64,000 bases of DNA from Marisalimonas sp016777705 (GCF_047717795.1 NZ_CP159808.1:496001-560000); one strand, 5' to 3'; shown: positions 1 through 6,926, numbered from the stretch's first letter. A program made the numbers and translations. Notes: generated by a model from the sequence alone, not told the origin.

Positions 1-1
1 A

Positions 2-82
2 ATCTTAGAAGAAACAGATTTTAATAAAATAGCTAAGAAAGCGTCTGATATAGCAAGTTCGTACAAGGCTCCCAACTCATAA
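2..82 (+). CDS. C-terminal fragment of an unidentified protein (cut by window start)
   Basis: An open frame enters from the left edge and reads 26 residues, beginning ILEETDFNKIAKK and ending YKAPNS, before a TAA at 80-82. The fragment is hydrophilic with helical character, as at the end of many cytoplasmic enzymes. It is too short to assign to a family. It is on the plus strand and its stop is followed by the first copy of the short intergenic repeat. It could be a chance open frame, since only 27 codons are visible. Confidence 0.35.
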   Translation: MLEETDFNKIAKKASDIASSYKAPNS

Positions 83-124
83 ATATTTTAAATTTCTGAA
101 TGTATGAGTCAAATTAGTTTTAAT

Positions 125-226
125 TCCTGACTCATACAGCCACTATAACCTCATCCCATGTAACATTAACTCTGATTACACTAACGCTGCTGTATGACTC
201 TGTATGAGTCATTAAAATGATTAACA
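125..226 (+). repeat. Intergenic repeat family R, copy A
   Basis: This 102-base element lies between the partial gene and the stop codon of the minus-strand NTF2-fold gene. Its ends carry GACTCATACAG (129-139) and the exact inverse CTGTATGAGTC (200-210), so the transcript could fold back. Just before the right arm is a near-direct duplication of CTGTATGA (190-197 and 200-207). It is related to copies at 2426-2539, 3176-3292 and 5018-5100. A further TGTATGAGTC stands alone at 101-110. Confidence 0.7.
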
Positions 227-227
227 T

Positions 228-605
228 TTAACTTATATCTTTCATAGCCTCTGCCATTTTTTGACTGTCATCATAAAAATTAAACTCTACCTCTAAACCT
301 TCTTTAATAACAAAATGGTGAATAGATTTTGAATTTAAGTTGTCAGCTGTGATATTAACAAAAACACAAACATCTGTTTCATTTGAAACAACTTTTTCAA
401 TATCAAGATTAAATCCGGGCCAAATTTTATCTAGTTTAGCAATAACATTTTCTAAAAATGATTGAAAACCAATGTATGTACCAGATAAAGAATGGTTCCC
501 ATTAATATTAATTTTACATTCAGGATGGTATATTTTGGCTAGAGACTCCATGTCACCTTCTGCAAAGTTCTTATATCCACCTAAAACAATCTCTTCAGCT
601 GTCAT
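228..605 (-). CDS. SnoaL-like / NTF2-fold ketosteroid isomerase-related protein
   Basis: The 125-residue protein has the length and layout of SnoaL-like polyketide-cyclase/ketosteroid-isomerase relatives. An N-terminal helix (AEEIVLGGYKNFAEGDMESLAKIYHPE) leads into strands ending in HHFVIKEGLEVEFNFYDD, the usual curved sheet around a pocket. This fold serves both small enzymes and binding proteins, so the substrate cannot be given. No signal peptide is visible, so it is probably cytoplasmic. The start is supported by a GGGAG about 7 bases upstream (AACAGGGAGAAAAAAATG on the minus strand). It is a monocistronic minus-strand gene whose 3' end abuts repeat copy A. Family call is good; function is unknown. 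Confidence 0.7.
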   Translation of the reverse strand: MTAEEIVLGGYKNFAEGDMESLAKIYHPECKININGNHSLSGTYIGFQSFLENVIAKLDKIWPGFNLDIEKVVSNETDVCVFVNITADNLNSKSIHHFVIKEGLEVEFNFYDDSQKMAEAMKDIS

Positions 606-669
606 TTTTTTCTCCCTGTTTTATTATTAAGTCTTAGTCTATACAAAAAATTAATTTTTTACCAACACC

Positions 670-814
670 CCATCTGCTGTAGACCCTATGTATAGATATA
701 TATGTAATTATTATCTAACTATAAGAACATTTGTATGTATCACTTAATTGACCTATCCATGTATGGGCATTGGGGGTGTGTACGTTATCTGTATATGGAG
801 TCTGCAGCAGATGG
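670..814. repeat. MITE-like element M1 with imperfect terminal inverted repeats
   Basis: The left end CCATCTGCTGTAGACCCTATG (670-690) is inverted at the right end, whose complement reads CCATCTGCTGCAGACTCCATA (about 18 of 23 positions match). The element is about 145 bases, carries no open frame and fills the space between two minus-strand genes. An inverted partial copy lies at 2549-2680 and shares an exact 17-base core (731-747 against 2624-2640). A degraded relative is at 4619-4710. Small size, terminal inverted repeats and dispersed copies fit a miniature inverted-repeat element. No flanking target duplication is evident and no transposase is visible. Confidence 0.6.
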
Positions 815-842
815 ATGTTGCAAAGTTCAGAATTATTGCAGG

Positions 843-1436
843 TTACTTATAATTATCTAATACCATTTTTTTAAACCCTTCACTAGGCCATTCAATTATC
901 ATAGTTATATCAGGCTTATCTTTTTTTAATTTCATAAATTGATTTATTATATTCTTTGAGAAAAAGTTTCCTTCTAAATAAATTTGTTTGATAGCTTTTT
1001 GATTGTATGCCCAATCAATTATTTTTTGTCCTCCAATATCAGTAATTCCACACTCAACAAATGCTATGGTAGAGGTTGTAGTTGGAAGTACATTAAGAAT
1101 TTTAATAATGCCTTCATCTTTTAAATCTTTATTAAAACTCATGCTAATTGTTTTTAGTACAGGTACTTTTTGATGGCTGATTTTTTTAATAGCATTGGAT
1201 ATTTCATCTGCATCCAAGATATTCAAATTAGCTCTTCTAATAATTAAATCATAACTATTATTTGAAGATGTTAATTCTTTGGCAACCTTTAAAGATTTAG
1301 GTTTGTCTATTTTGGTAAGTGCAGCAATAAGATGACCCAAACCTTGATTATTTGATGTAATGGAGGCGTTTGAACTTAAAATTGGTAAACTAATAAACAA
1401 AAGGTTTATTAAAATAAATTTTATAAAAGTATCCAT
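843..1436 (-). CDS. Secreted hypothetical protein with leucine-rich-repeat-like segments
   Basis: This 197-residue protein begins with a hydrophobic signal peptide (MDTFIKFILINLLFISLPIL followed by SSNAS), with likely cleavage near residue 25, so it should be exported to the periplasm or beyond. Residues of about 95-165 show spaced leucine/isoleucine patterns resembling ribonuclease-inhibitor-type repeats: LKTISMSFNKDLKDEGIIKI, then TIAFVECGITDIGGQKIIDW, then IKQIYLEGNFFSKNIINQFM. Each has a hydrophobic strand, an N/C position and a helix. In known LRR proteins this makes a protein-binding surface; here it is an inference. It stands alone on the minus strand between repeat elements. I do not recognise a named family. 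Confidence 0.6.
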   Translation of the reverse strand: MDTFIKFILINLLFISLPILSSNASITSNNQGLGHLIAALTKIDKPKSLKVAKELTSSNNSYDLIIRRANLNILDADEISNAIKKISHQKVPVLKTISMSFNKDLKDEGIIKILNVLPTTTSTIAFVECGITDIGGQKIIDWAYNQKAIKQIYLEGNFFSKNIINQFMKLKKDKPDITMIIEWPSEGFKKMVLDNYK

Positions 1437-1574
1437 ATTAATAACATAACCTAAACAAAAATACCTCGTAAAGTGTTAACCCTGCTTTAAGTCATTTTAG
1501 ATATAAAATATATTTTACTTGTTAAGATAGTATTTAAAGAGGATAAGTTATTTAATTAAGTAAAAGGATTATAA

Positions 1575-1682
1575 ATGTCTAAAAAAGAGAAATATATATT
1601 TACAGATTCATTATTCTCAGAGATTGTACTTGCAATTCTGATAGGGTTTCCATTAGGGTTTTGTACTCTTGGATTGTATTAG
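1575..1682 (+). CDS. Possible small membrane protein (35 aa)
   Basis: The ORF encodes MSKKEKYIFTDSLF followed by a hydrophobic stretch SEIVLAILIGFPLGFCTLGLY, enough for one membrane span, with a positively charged N-terminus that would sit in the cytoplasm. AAAGGA at 1563-1568 is placed about 6 bases before the ATG. This charge-then-span layout is common in real small membrane proteins, but chance AT-rich ORFs can look similar. It lies alone between two secreted-protein genes. No family is recognised, and expression or conservation would be needed to confirm it. Confidence 0.45.
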   Translation: MSKKEKYIFTDSLFSEIVLAILIGFPLGFCTLGLY

Positions 1683-1854
1683 TGAAAATTATTGAATATA
1701 TTCTTTTAGCATAAATAATCCCAACACAATATAGCACACAAAATCTGTACTTTTTTGTTTATGTCAAATGTCTTAATTTTATACTAAAATTATTAATGCT
1801 CTCAATACAGATATTGAATGTTAATTGGTTTGATTGCTTTGACCGGAGGAAAGT

Positions 1855-1970
1855 ATGACAATTGAGGTGACATAAATAAAATGGATGTTGCTCTTAAAGT
1901 TTTAATGCTTCCAGTTTTTTTTTGTTATATGATAAAACTAATAACAATCCCTTTTAACAACCAAAAATAG
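1855..1970 (+). CDS. Tiny ORF pair: 6-codon leader (1855-1875) and 29-aa ORF (1881-1970)
   Basis: A strong ribosome site, GGAGGA (1845-1850), precedes an ATG at 1855 that opens only six codons (MTIEVT) ending at 1875. Five bases later an ATG at 1881 starts a hydrophobic 29-residue peptide, beginning MDVALKVLMLPVFFCYMIKL and ending at 1970. The next gene begins at 1989. The arrangement could be a leader peptide, two coupled micro-ORFs, or the remains of a decayed gene. The good ribosome site is the only direct support. Confidence 0.3.
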
Positions 1971-1988
1971 GACAGAGTTAGATAGGAA

Positions 1989-2417
1989 ATGAAAAGAATA
2001 TTTTCATTAATATTATTAATAATAATTTCTAATAAGGCAATAGCATCCGTAAAAGGTGAAACTCTAATATGTGATAAAGATACAAGGGGTTATAACTTCA
2101 TATCTAAGAATGAAGTGAAAATATTAGGTATAAATTTAAATGAACTAAACACATTTTCTATTAATCATTCATATGAAATAACTGAAAATGCAATCTTTAT
2201 TAAACAACCACTTACAGCATTGGACAAAGAAGAAACATCTAAACCAATTGGTTGGATATTTAGAAGAAACTTAGATTACGTATCATTAGATTATATTAAT
2301 GGTGACTGGAGTAGAAAGTTTTTATGGAGTTGTGAAATAACTACATCAGAGCAATTAAACATAAGAATAAAAAATAAGTTAAATGAATTAATTAAAGTTA
2401 ATGGTAAAAAACTTTAA
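1989..2417 (+). CDS. Secreted hypothetical protein (142 aa)
   Basis: The N-terminus is a standard signal peptide (MKRIFSLILLIIISNKAIAS), with likely cleavage after about residue 19-20, giving a periplasmic protein of about 122 residues. Two cysteines (in LICDKD and LWSCEI) could form one disulfide. The mature part contains GWIFRRNLDYVSLDYINGDW, a tryptophan- and tyrosine-rich pattern typical of small beta-rich periplasmic proteins of unknown function. AGATAGGAAATG places a weak AGGA just before the ATG. Repeat R copy B starts 9 bases past the stop. I do not recognise a named family and propose no function. Confidence 0.6.
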   Translation: MKRIFSLILLIIISNKAIASVKGETLICDKDTRGYNFISKNEVKILGINLNELNTFSINHSYEITENAIFIKQPLTALDKEETSKPIGWIFRRNLDYVSLDYINGDWSRKFLWSCEITTSEQLNIRIKNKLNELIKVNGKKL

Positions 2418-2425
2418 CTAATCTA

Positions 2426-2539
2426 TCCCTGCCACATACAGACTCACACACCTACACTAACCACATCTCATGCACCATTGACTCTGATTACATTAACCCT
2501 GCTGTATGACTCTGTATGAGACATTAAAAATGGTTAACA
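2426..2539 (+). repeat. Intergenic repeat family R, copy B
   Basis: It shares the segment CTGTATGACTCTGTATGAG with copy A and the flanks TCCCTG at the left and TGGTTAACA at the right. The left arm reads CACATACAGACTCACAC, so the terminal inverted repeat has drifted relative to copies A and C. It sits immediately after the stop codon of the 1989-2417 gene, consistent with a 3'-end processing or terminator-like role, or with simple insertion into spacers. Confidence 0.7.
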
Positions 2540-2548
2540 ATATATTCA

Positions 2549-2680
2549 CCCTATCTGCTGCAGAGCCTGTGTATATATTACGTAGGTAGGTGGGGTGGTT
2601 CATGCTTGGGGTAGGATTACACTTTAAGTGATACATACAAGTGTTAATATAGTTAGGTATATTTATACATATCCATACCC
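2549..2680. repeat. MITE-like element M2 (inverted copy of M1, right end eroded)
   Basis: CTATCTGCTGCAGAGCCTGTGTATA (in part, 2551-2570) corresponds to the right terminal repeat of M1 read on the other strand, and TTAAGTGATACATACAA (2624-2640) matches M1 731-747 exactly on the other strand. Similarity continues through the following 'gtgttaatatagttag' segment and then fades, so only one terminal repeat is intact. Confidence 0.6.
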
Positions 2681-2794
2681 ACTTACTCTGTACTGGTAAC
2701 GGTTAATTTAGTGTAGACCATTATGTGCCTGTTGACACGGATTCAAGAATACATAGACTAAATATTTCATAATTAATTTTATAAAGGTGTATGC

Positions 2795-3118
2795 ATGATA
2801 GGTGTTACAGTAACAGTAAAATTACAAAACAAACTTGCTAAAGATTCTATAGTTATGAGTTTAAAAAATGTAAGTCAACACTTGTTTAGTGAAGATAGAG
2901 GACTATTGATGAGATGTTTTACAAATGTCTCCGACACTCAGGTTGATATGTTTCATTTGTGGAAAGATAAATCTTATCAATTAAAAACGAGGAAAGAATT
3001 CTCTTCTAAATTTTGGGAAGATATTAAAGATATGGGTGGAGTTGTTTCTATGACAGAAGGTGAGTGTGAAGTTGAAATGTCATCATTAATAAATTCATCT
3101 TTAGTTAAGATGAAATAA
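2795..3118 (+). CDS. Hypothetical protein (107 aa)
   Basis: The protein starts MIGVTVTVKLQNKLAKDSIV and ends in a hydrophilic tail. It has no signal peptide or membrane span and so is probably cytoplasmic. The pattern of an initial beta strand, a helix, and a central pair of strands around MFHLWKDKSYQLKTRKEF loosely resembles small dimeric alpha-beta-barrel (ABM/EthD-like) proteins; that is inference only. AAAGGTG at 2783-2789 serves as a ribosome site. It is flanked by repeat elements on both sides (M2 upstream, R copy C downstream). The gene looks real by its start site and length, but no family is recognised. Confidence 0.55.
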   Translation: MIGVTVTVKLQNKLAKDSIVMSLKNVSQHLFSEDRGLLMRCFTNVSDTQVDMFHLWKDKSYQLKTRKEFSSKFWEDIKDMGGVVSMTEGECEVEMSSLINSSLVKMK

Positions 3119-3175
3119 AAAATCAAACCTGGCACTTAAATATTTTGTTAATGATTTATTTATTAAATTAGTCAA

Positions 3176-3292
3176 TCCCTGAATCATACAGGCTCACACA
3201 GCCACTATAACCACATCTCATTCACCCATCCTTGAGTCTGATTACATTAACCCTACTGTATAACTCTGTATGAGTCGTTGTAATGATTAACA
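3176..3292 (+). repeat. Intergenic repeat family R, copy C
   Basis: The left arm GAATCATACAG (3181-3191) and right arm CTGTATGAGTC (3266-3276) are imperfect inverses, as in copy A. Between them are ACCACATCTCAT and TCTGATTACATTAACC, shared with copy B. The right edge continues TTAACACTTTACGAGG (3287-3302), found inverted at 1464-1479. The element separates the 2795 gene from the TauE-type exporter. Confidence 0.7.
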
Positions 3293-3329
3293 CTTTACGA
3301 GGTGTGTTTATTTTACTTAAAGTATAATT

Positions 3330-4079
3330 ATGTACATAGAATATTTTGAAACTATCAGTCTTGCTGTAATTTTATGCTCTGTTTTTTTTGGAGGAATAGT
3401 TAAAGGTTCTGTTGGTATTGGAATGTCCATGTTTTCAGTTCCATTAATAGCTTTTATTTTACCTCCTACTAAAGCAATGATGCTTTTATGCTTTCCAGTT
3501 ATAGTAACTAACTTTATCCAAATGGATATTAAAAGAGGGATAAGCAATTATAGGTTTTTCCCTATGTTTATAACACTTTTTATAGGGATACTTATTGGTG
3601 GAAAGTTAATATTAAGTCTAGATTTGAAAACAATTTCAATAATTATTGCATTAACAATTATTATTTTTACATTAATTAATTTTTTAGGGTTAAATTTAGC
3701 TAATCTTAAACCAATATATGAGAAAAAATTATCAATCATTATTGGTTTTTTTTCAGGTGTTCTGGGTGGAATATCTACATTTTATGCACCTCCTATAATA
3801 ACCTTTTTAGTTTCATTAAATTTAGAGAAAGAGAATTTTATTAGAACTACAGCAACAATGTACTTTCTAGCTTCCATACCATTATACTCATCTCTTATTT
3901 ATCATGGTTTAGGAAATTTTTATGATTTGTTACTTAGTTTTGTTATTACTGCTCCAGCATTGTTAGGACAATATTTTGGAACTAAAATTAGAAAGAGATT
4001 ATCTAATACAATTTTTAGAAAAACTATTTTATTAATTTTAATTATTATTGGTTTTTCACTGCTGATTAAAAATTTATAA
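3330..4079 (+). CDS. TauE/SafE (DUF81) family membrane permease
   Basis: The 249-residue protein is almost entirely hydrophobic, with about seven or eight membrane spans. It has the family's N-terminal half (LAVILCSVFFGGIVKGSVGIGMSMF) repeated in variant form at about residues 135-155 (SIIIGFFSGVLGGISTFYAP). This G-rich duplicated segment is the hallmark of TauE/SafE proteins, which are proposed to export sulfite, sulfoacetate or other organic sulfur anions across the inner membrane. Substrate cannot be read from sequence. No sulfonate-degrading gene is adjacent, although a CysJ-like reductase lies at 35.6 kb. The ribosome site is weak. Length is typical for the family. Confidence 0.85.
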   Translation: MYIEYFETISLAVILCSVFFGGIVKGSVGIGMSMFSVPLIAFILPPTKAMMLLCFPVIVTNFIQMDIKRGISNYRFFPMFITLFIGILIGGKLILSLDLKTISIIIALTIIIFTLINFLGLNLANLKPIYEKKLSIIIGFFSGVLGGISTFYAPPIITFLVSLNLEKENFIRTTATMYFLASIPLYSSLIYHGLGNFYDLLLSFVITAPALLGQYFGTKIRKRLSNTIFRKTILLILIIIGFSLLIKNL

Positions 4080-4150
4080 AATATTAATTTAGTTGATATA
4101 AAGACCTTATATAATATAATTAAATTTTGTTTCAATTTGAGATTATTTAT

Positions 4151-4549
4151 ATGCAGAAATTCACTAATATTTTTATTTTTTTTCTTTCCTTTTGGGCTAT
4201 ATCTACAATTATATCATTCTATTTTGATGTATATGTTCTATTTCCTTTTACATTATTAGAAAATAATGAAATACCATATAATAACCTGATTGCAATTAGG
4301 CTTGCAATACTTGCTACTTTTGCATTTTATGGATTAATGCATTTTTTGCATGGAAGTAAAGAAGTATATCCAATTCACTTTTTAAAAACATTTTTATTTA
4401 TGCTTTCAATTATGGGATTAACTGTTTTCCTTAAAGGATATGCAGAAGTTTCTCTGAAACAATGGTTGCTTTTATTGTTTTTTTTCTGTGTAGCAACAAT
4501 TCTACATCTAGCTACTGGTTCAAAAAACAGACGTTTTGGCAAGAAATGA
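4151..4549 (+). CDS. Hypothetical four-span membrane protein
   Basis: About 132 residues with four hydrophobic stretches: IFIFFLSFWAISTIISFYF, LAIRLAILATFAFYGLMHF (in part), FLKTFLFMLSIMGLTVFL and WLLLLFFFCVATILHLATG. It ends in a basic tail KNRRFGKK that should lie in the cytoplasm. The ATG at 4151 is preferred to an in-frame TTG at 4127, because the extra eight residues add nothing recognisable. It follows the TauE-type permease by about 70 bases on the same strand and could be cotranscribed. No named family is recognised; an integral inner-membrane protein is all that can be said. Confidence 0.6.
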   Translation: MQKFTNIFIFFLSFWAISTIISFYFDVYVLFPFTLLENNEIPYNNLIAIRLAILATFAFYGLMHFLHGSKEVYPIHFLKTFLFMLSIMGLTVFLKGYAEVSLKQWLLLLFFFCVATILHLATGSKNRRFGKK

Positions 4550-4618
4550 TTAATAAAATAATCTACTTTTCCAACTAACTCTAATTTCAAACTTAATTGG
4601 TTATCTCCTTAACAATCC

Positions 4619-4710
4619 CCATCTGCTTTATGCCCTATACCCATGTGTGGGGAGTGTCATTTATTTGATACAAATACGTATTATTTTATTCATACGAAAT
4701 TAAAGCAGGT
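4619..4710. repeat. Degraded MITE-like element M3
   Basis: CCCCATCTGCTTTATGCCCTAT (in part, 4617-4638) matches the left terminus of M1, and CTGCTTTA at the left (4623-4630) is exactly inverted as TAAAGCAG at 4701-4708. The right end reaches the stop codon of the zinc-ribbon gene. The 92-base core has lost the M1/M2 interior. Confidence 0.45.
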
Positions 4711-4901
4711 TAAACTGTACACGACATATCTTGACCACAGCATAACGGTGATTTAATTTTTCCGTGATCATTAGGACATTTTGAAATTTGTACATTTGAA
4801 CCATTATCTAACTCTAAGGTATCATTTATTAAAGTTTCATCACATTTACCACATGTTGCATTTACAGACATTCCACACTTATTGCATTCATAAGTTGCCA
4901 T
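4710..4901 (-). CDS. Small zinc-ribbon protein (63 aa)
   Basis: The protein carries eight cysteines, in the order CNKC (6-9), CGKC (17-20), a single C in SKCPNDHGK, CC in PLCCGQDMSC, and the final C. This fits one or two zinc-ribbon/rubredoxin-like metal sites, although metal identity cannot be read. It is short, acidic and without a signal peptide, so probably cytoplasmic. The likely ribosome site is AAAGGAG upstream of the ATG (complement of CTCCTTT at 4910-4916). It stands alone on the minus strand. Proteins of this kind occur as uncharacterised conserved small proteins in marine bacteria (recalled, not searched). Its role is unknown. Confidence 0.7.
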   Translation of the reverse strand: MATYECNKCGMSVNATCGKCDETLINDTLELDNGSNVQISKCPNDHGKIKSPLCCGQDMSCTV

Positions 4902-5017
4902 AATAAACTCCTTTAAATGTTATTTTTAAATTTTTCATTATAAATTTGAACATATTAAGTTTAAATAGCAATTTTTTTTTATTAATATTAATTATTGCTA
5001 ATTAAAACTTAATCTTA

Positions 5018-5100
5018 GAACTCCATCCCATGCGCTATTGTCTATGATCACATTAACTCTGCTGTGTGACATTGCATGAGCCATTTAAATATTAAATAAT
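5018..5100 (+). repeat. Intergenic repeat family R, copy D (diverged)
   Basis: CTCCATCCCATGCGC, CATTAACTCTGCTGTGTGACATTGCATGAGCCATTTAAA (in part) aligns along the length of copy A (CTCATCCCATG..., CACTAACGCTGCTGTATGAC...GTATGAGTCATTAAA), but with many substitutions and no clear left inverted arm. It lies between the divergent zinc-ribbon gene and the 3' end of the CBS gene. Confidence 0.5.
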
Positions 5101-5118
5101 TTACAAAGTATAATTACT

Positions 5119-5559
5119 TCAATATAGCCAACTTTTTAGATGTTGATTTTCTAAATTAAACTTTTCTAATAACCTTTTTACAACGTCACCAATAGAAACT
5201 ATTCCTATTAATAATTTATTTTCAACAATAGGAATATGTCTAATTTTATTTTTTGACATTATATCCATTATGGTTTCAGATTTTGTGTTTTTATTAATAG
5301 TTATAACTTTAGATGTCATAATAGATTTTATATGAGATTTCTTAAAATCTACTGATAGATTGTTAGATATTTCTCTTATGATGTCTCTTTCTGATATAAT
5401 TCCTGATAGCTCCATATTATCATTTAGAACAGGTAGAGCTCCTATACTATTTTTGGCTAATAATTTTATAGCATTATATGTAGTTTTATTCTCATTTATG
5501 GAGATTAAATTTCTTGTTAGCAGTTGAGATATCAAAATATTTTCATTGTTTGAATTCAT
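5119..5559 (-). CDS. CBS-domain pair protein
   Basis: The 146-residue protein is a stand-alone pair of CBS domains. The first spans about residues 8-68 (LISINENKTTYNAIKLLAKNS, then GALPVLNDNMELSGIISERD). The second spans about 78-138 (VITINKNTKSETIMDIMSKN, then IRHIPIVENKLLIGIVSIGD). Each has the typical end motif G-I-(I/V)-S-x-x-D. CBS pairs bind adenosyl nucleotides such as AMP, ATP or SAM and report energy status to partner proteins; a free-standing pair has no assigned partner here. It is monocistronic on the minus strand, with AGGATGA just before its ATG. The family is certain and the role is unknown. Confidence 0.85.
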   Translation of the reverse strand: MNSNNENILISQLLTRNLISINENKTTYNAIKLLAKNSIGALPVLNDNMELSGIISERDIIREISNNLSVDFKKSHIKSIMTSKVITINKNTKSETIMDIMSKNKIRHIPIVENKLLIGIVSIGDVVKRLLEKFNLENQHLKSWLY

Positions 5560-5750
5560 TTCATCCTCCCAATATTACAATACTTATTAACACTTTCACA
5601 ACTAAAGATATCAAATTTATGAAACAAAATAAATAATCTAAATTAACAATAATAGAAATTAACCCGTAGTTATGGTATTGAATGTAAATTCATAAATAAA
5701 TCTAATAGTGTTGCATGTGGATGTAACAAATATATAAGATAAAATTAATA

Positions 5751-6533
5751 ATGATCGAATTAACTAAAAATCAATTAAATAGCTATTCTCATCAAATTTT
5801 AGACGATTATGATTCTAAAAATCCTAGCACCTTATTTAAAGATAAAATTACAATAAGCAATGAAGATGCTTGGCGCATTCAATCTGCTGTAACCGATTTA
5901 AGACAGAAAAGAGGTGAAGAAGTTATAGGTTATAAAATTGGATGTGTTTCCAAAGACACTCAACTTAAAATGGGTTTTACAAAACCAGCTTGGGGAAGAC
6001 TTTGGAAACATGAATTATACTCTGATGGGGTTACTTTAGAAAAAAATAATTATTCAAATCCTGCAATGGAAGCTGAATTTGGTGTTATATTAAAGCGTGA
6101 CTTAAAACCTGATTTAGTGAATTTAGATTATATACTAGATTCAATTGAAACCATTCATCCTATAATTGAAATACATAATCTTGTTTTCAATGGCAACCCA
6201 CCTTTTGGTGCAGAACTTCTTGCTAACAATGCAATCCATGCTGGTGTAGTAATAGGAAAGCCAACTAAAGGAAACATCAAAGCTGGAATTACTGACCTAA
6301 AACTTATATTTGACAAAGAGATAATTGATACATGGTCAGACAAAAAATGGCCGCATGATATGTTGTCAGAAGTAGAGTGGTTAGTTAAAGAACAAGATAA
6401 AATAGGTAATGTTTTAAAAAAAGGTAACTTGATTTTAACTGGGGCATATGGACTTCCAATTCCTATAAATGATAACAAATTAATAGAGGTTACATCTTCT
6501 TTATTTGGAAATGTGTCTGCTATTTTTCAATAA
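5751..6533 (+). CDS. 2-keto-4-pentenoate hydratase / FAH-family hydratase
   Basis: The 260-residue protein has the MhpD/HpaH layout. An N-terminal helical part ends in AWRIQSAVTDLRQKRGEEVI and GYKIGC. The metal site follows, around NPAMEAEFGVIL (about residues 100-112), the two acidic residues of which bind Mg2+ in this family, and HPIIEIHN supplies a further acidic residue. Family members hydrate 2-oxopent-4-enoate or 2-oxohepta-4-ene-1,7-dioate in catabolic meta-cleavage pathways; others are decarboxylases. No ring-cleavage genes are adjacent. The expected product, a 4-hydroxy-2-oxoacid, is a typical substrate of HpcH/HpaI aldolases, two of which are elsewhere in the window, but the link is speculative. 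Confidence 0.8.
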   Translation: MIELTKNQLNSYSHQILDDYDSKNPSTLFKDKITISNEDAWRIQSAVTDLRQKRGEEVIGYKIGCVSKDTQLKMGFTKPAWGRLWKHELYSDGVTLEKNNYSNPAMEAEFGVILKRDLKPDLVNLDYILDSIETIHPIIEIHNLVFNGNPPFGAELLANNAIHAGVVIGKPTKGNIKAGITDLKLIFDKEIIDTWSDKKWPHDMLSEVEWLVKEQDKIGNVLKKGNLILTGAYGLPIPINDNKLIEVTSSLFGNVSAIFQ

Positions 6534-6683
6534 AATTGAATAATGATACCCAACTTACATAGAAACATGCAATCATTATAGCCACAAATCATAAAAGATT
6601 TATTCTGATTTGATTGACACTGCACTTTTACTATGTAAAAAACATCAAGATAGTTAGCACTTTACAAGATACTCTTGTTAAGC

Positions 6684-6926
6684 TTAACGTTTAGAAATAC
6701 TTTTAGATTCGTTTTTAATTTTTTCTTCTAAATGACCAATCATAATCCTTCTCATATATTCAGCTCTTGCGAGATCTGTAAAAGAATATTCACGTATATC
6801 GTCATTTGTTATCCTTATAGAAAAATTATAAAAAGCTCCTGTTTTTTTTATACTAGATGCACTTCCAGATGCTATTTTTCTTGTGTTCACTAAAGTACCA
6901 AATTTAGTTTCAATGATATTAGTCAT
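6684..6926 (-). CDS. Hypothetical protein (80 aa)
   Basis: A small, basic, probably cytoplasmic protein. Strands around TKFGTLVNTRKIASG and GAFYNFSIRITNDDIREYSF are followed by a helix DLARAEYMRRIMIGHLEEKIKNE. A perfect ribosome site AAGGAGG lies 8 bases before the ATG (complement of CCTCCTT at 6934-6940), which strongly supports translation. It is the first minus-strand gene after the accessory region and stands about 95 bases from the GIY-YIG gene. I do not recognise a family. Confidence 0.6.
   Translation of the reverse strand: MTNIIETKFGTLVNTRKIASGSASSIKKTGAFYNFSIRITNDDIREYSFTDLARAEYMRRIMIGHLEEKIKNESKSISKR

Larger units (their letters stand above)
1437..1988. other. Intergenic region with small ORFs and an inverted repeat-R tail
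   Basis: This 550-base stretch between the LRR-like gene and the next secreted gene holds a short inverted match to the repeat-R tail (CCTCGTAAAGTGTTAA at 1464-1479, the exact complement of 3287-3302). It also holds a 35-codon membrane-peptide ORF (1575-1682) and a tiny ORF with a strong ribosome site followed by a 29-codon ORF (1855-1970). The remainder is plain AT-rich spacer with no recognisable RNA. Confidence 0.6.
2418..2794. other. Repeat-filled intergenic region
   Basis: This 377-base spacer is almost completely occupied by repeat R copy B (2426-2539) and the inverted M2 copy of the MITE-like element (2549-2680). The rest (2681-2794) is AT-rich with no ORF or recognisable RNA and presumably contains the promoter of the 2795 gene. 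Confidence 0.65.

Noticed and set aside
4127..4150. TTG start for the four-span membrane protein
   Set aside because: The extra eight residues are not needed and no ribosome site supports it; the ATG at 4151 is preferred.
125..5100. CRISPR array in the repeat-bearing region
   Set aside because: Repeats are irregularly spaced, of differing length and orientation, and lie between real genes; there are no cas genes.
5560..6683. Further copies of repeat R at 5590-5610 and 6541-6670
   Set aside because: Only scattered words such as TTARCACTTTAC match; similarity is not above what AT-rich spacers would give.
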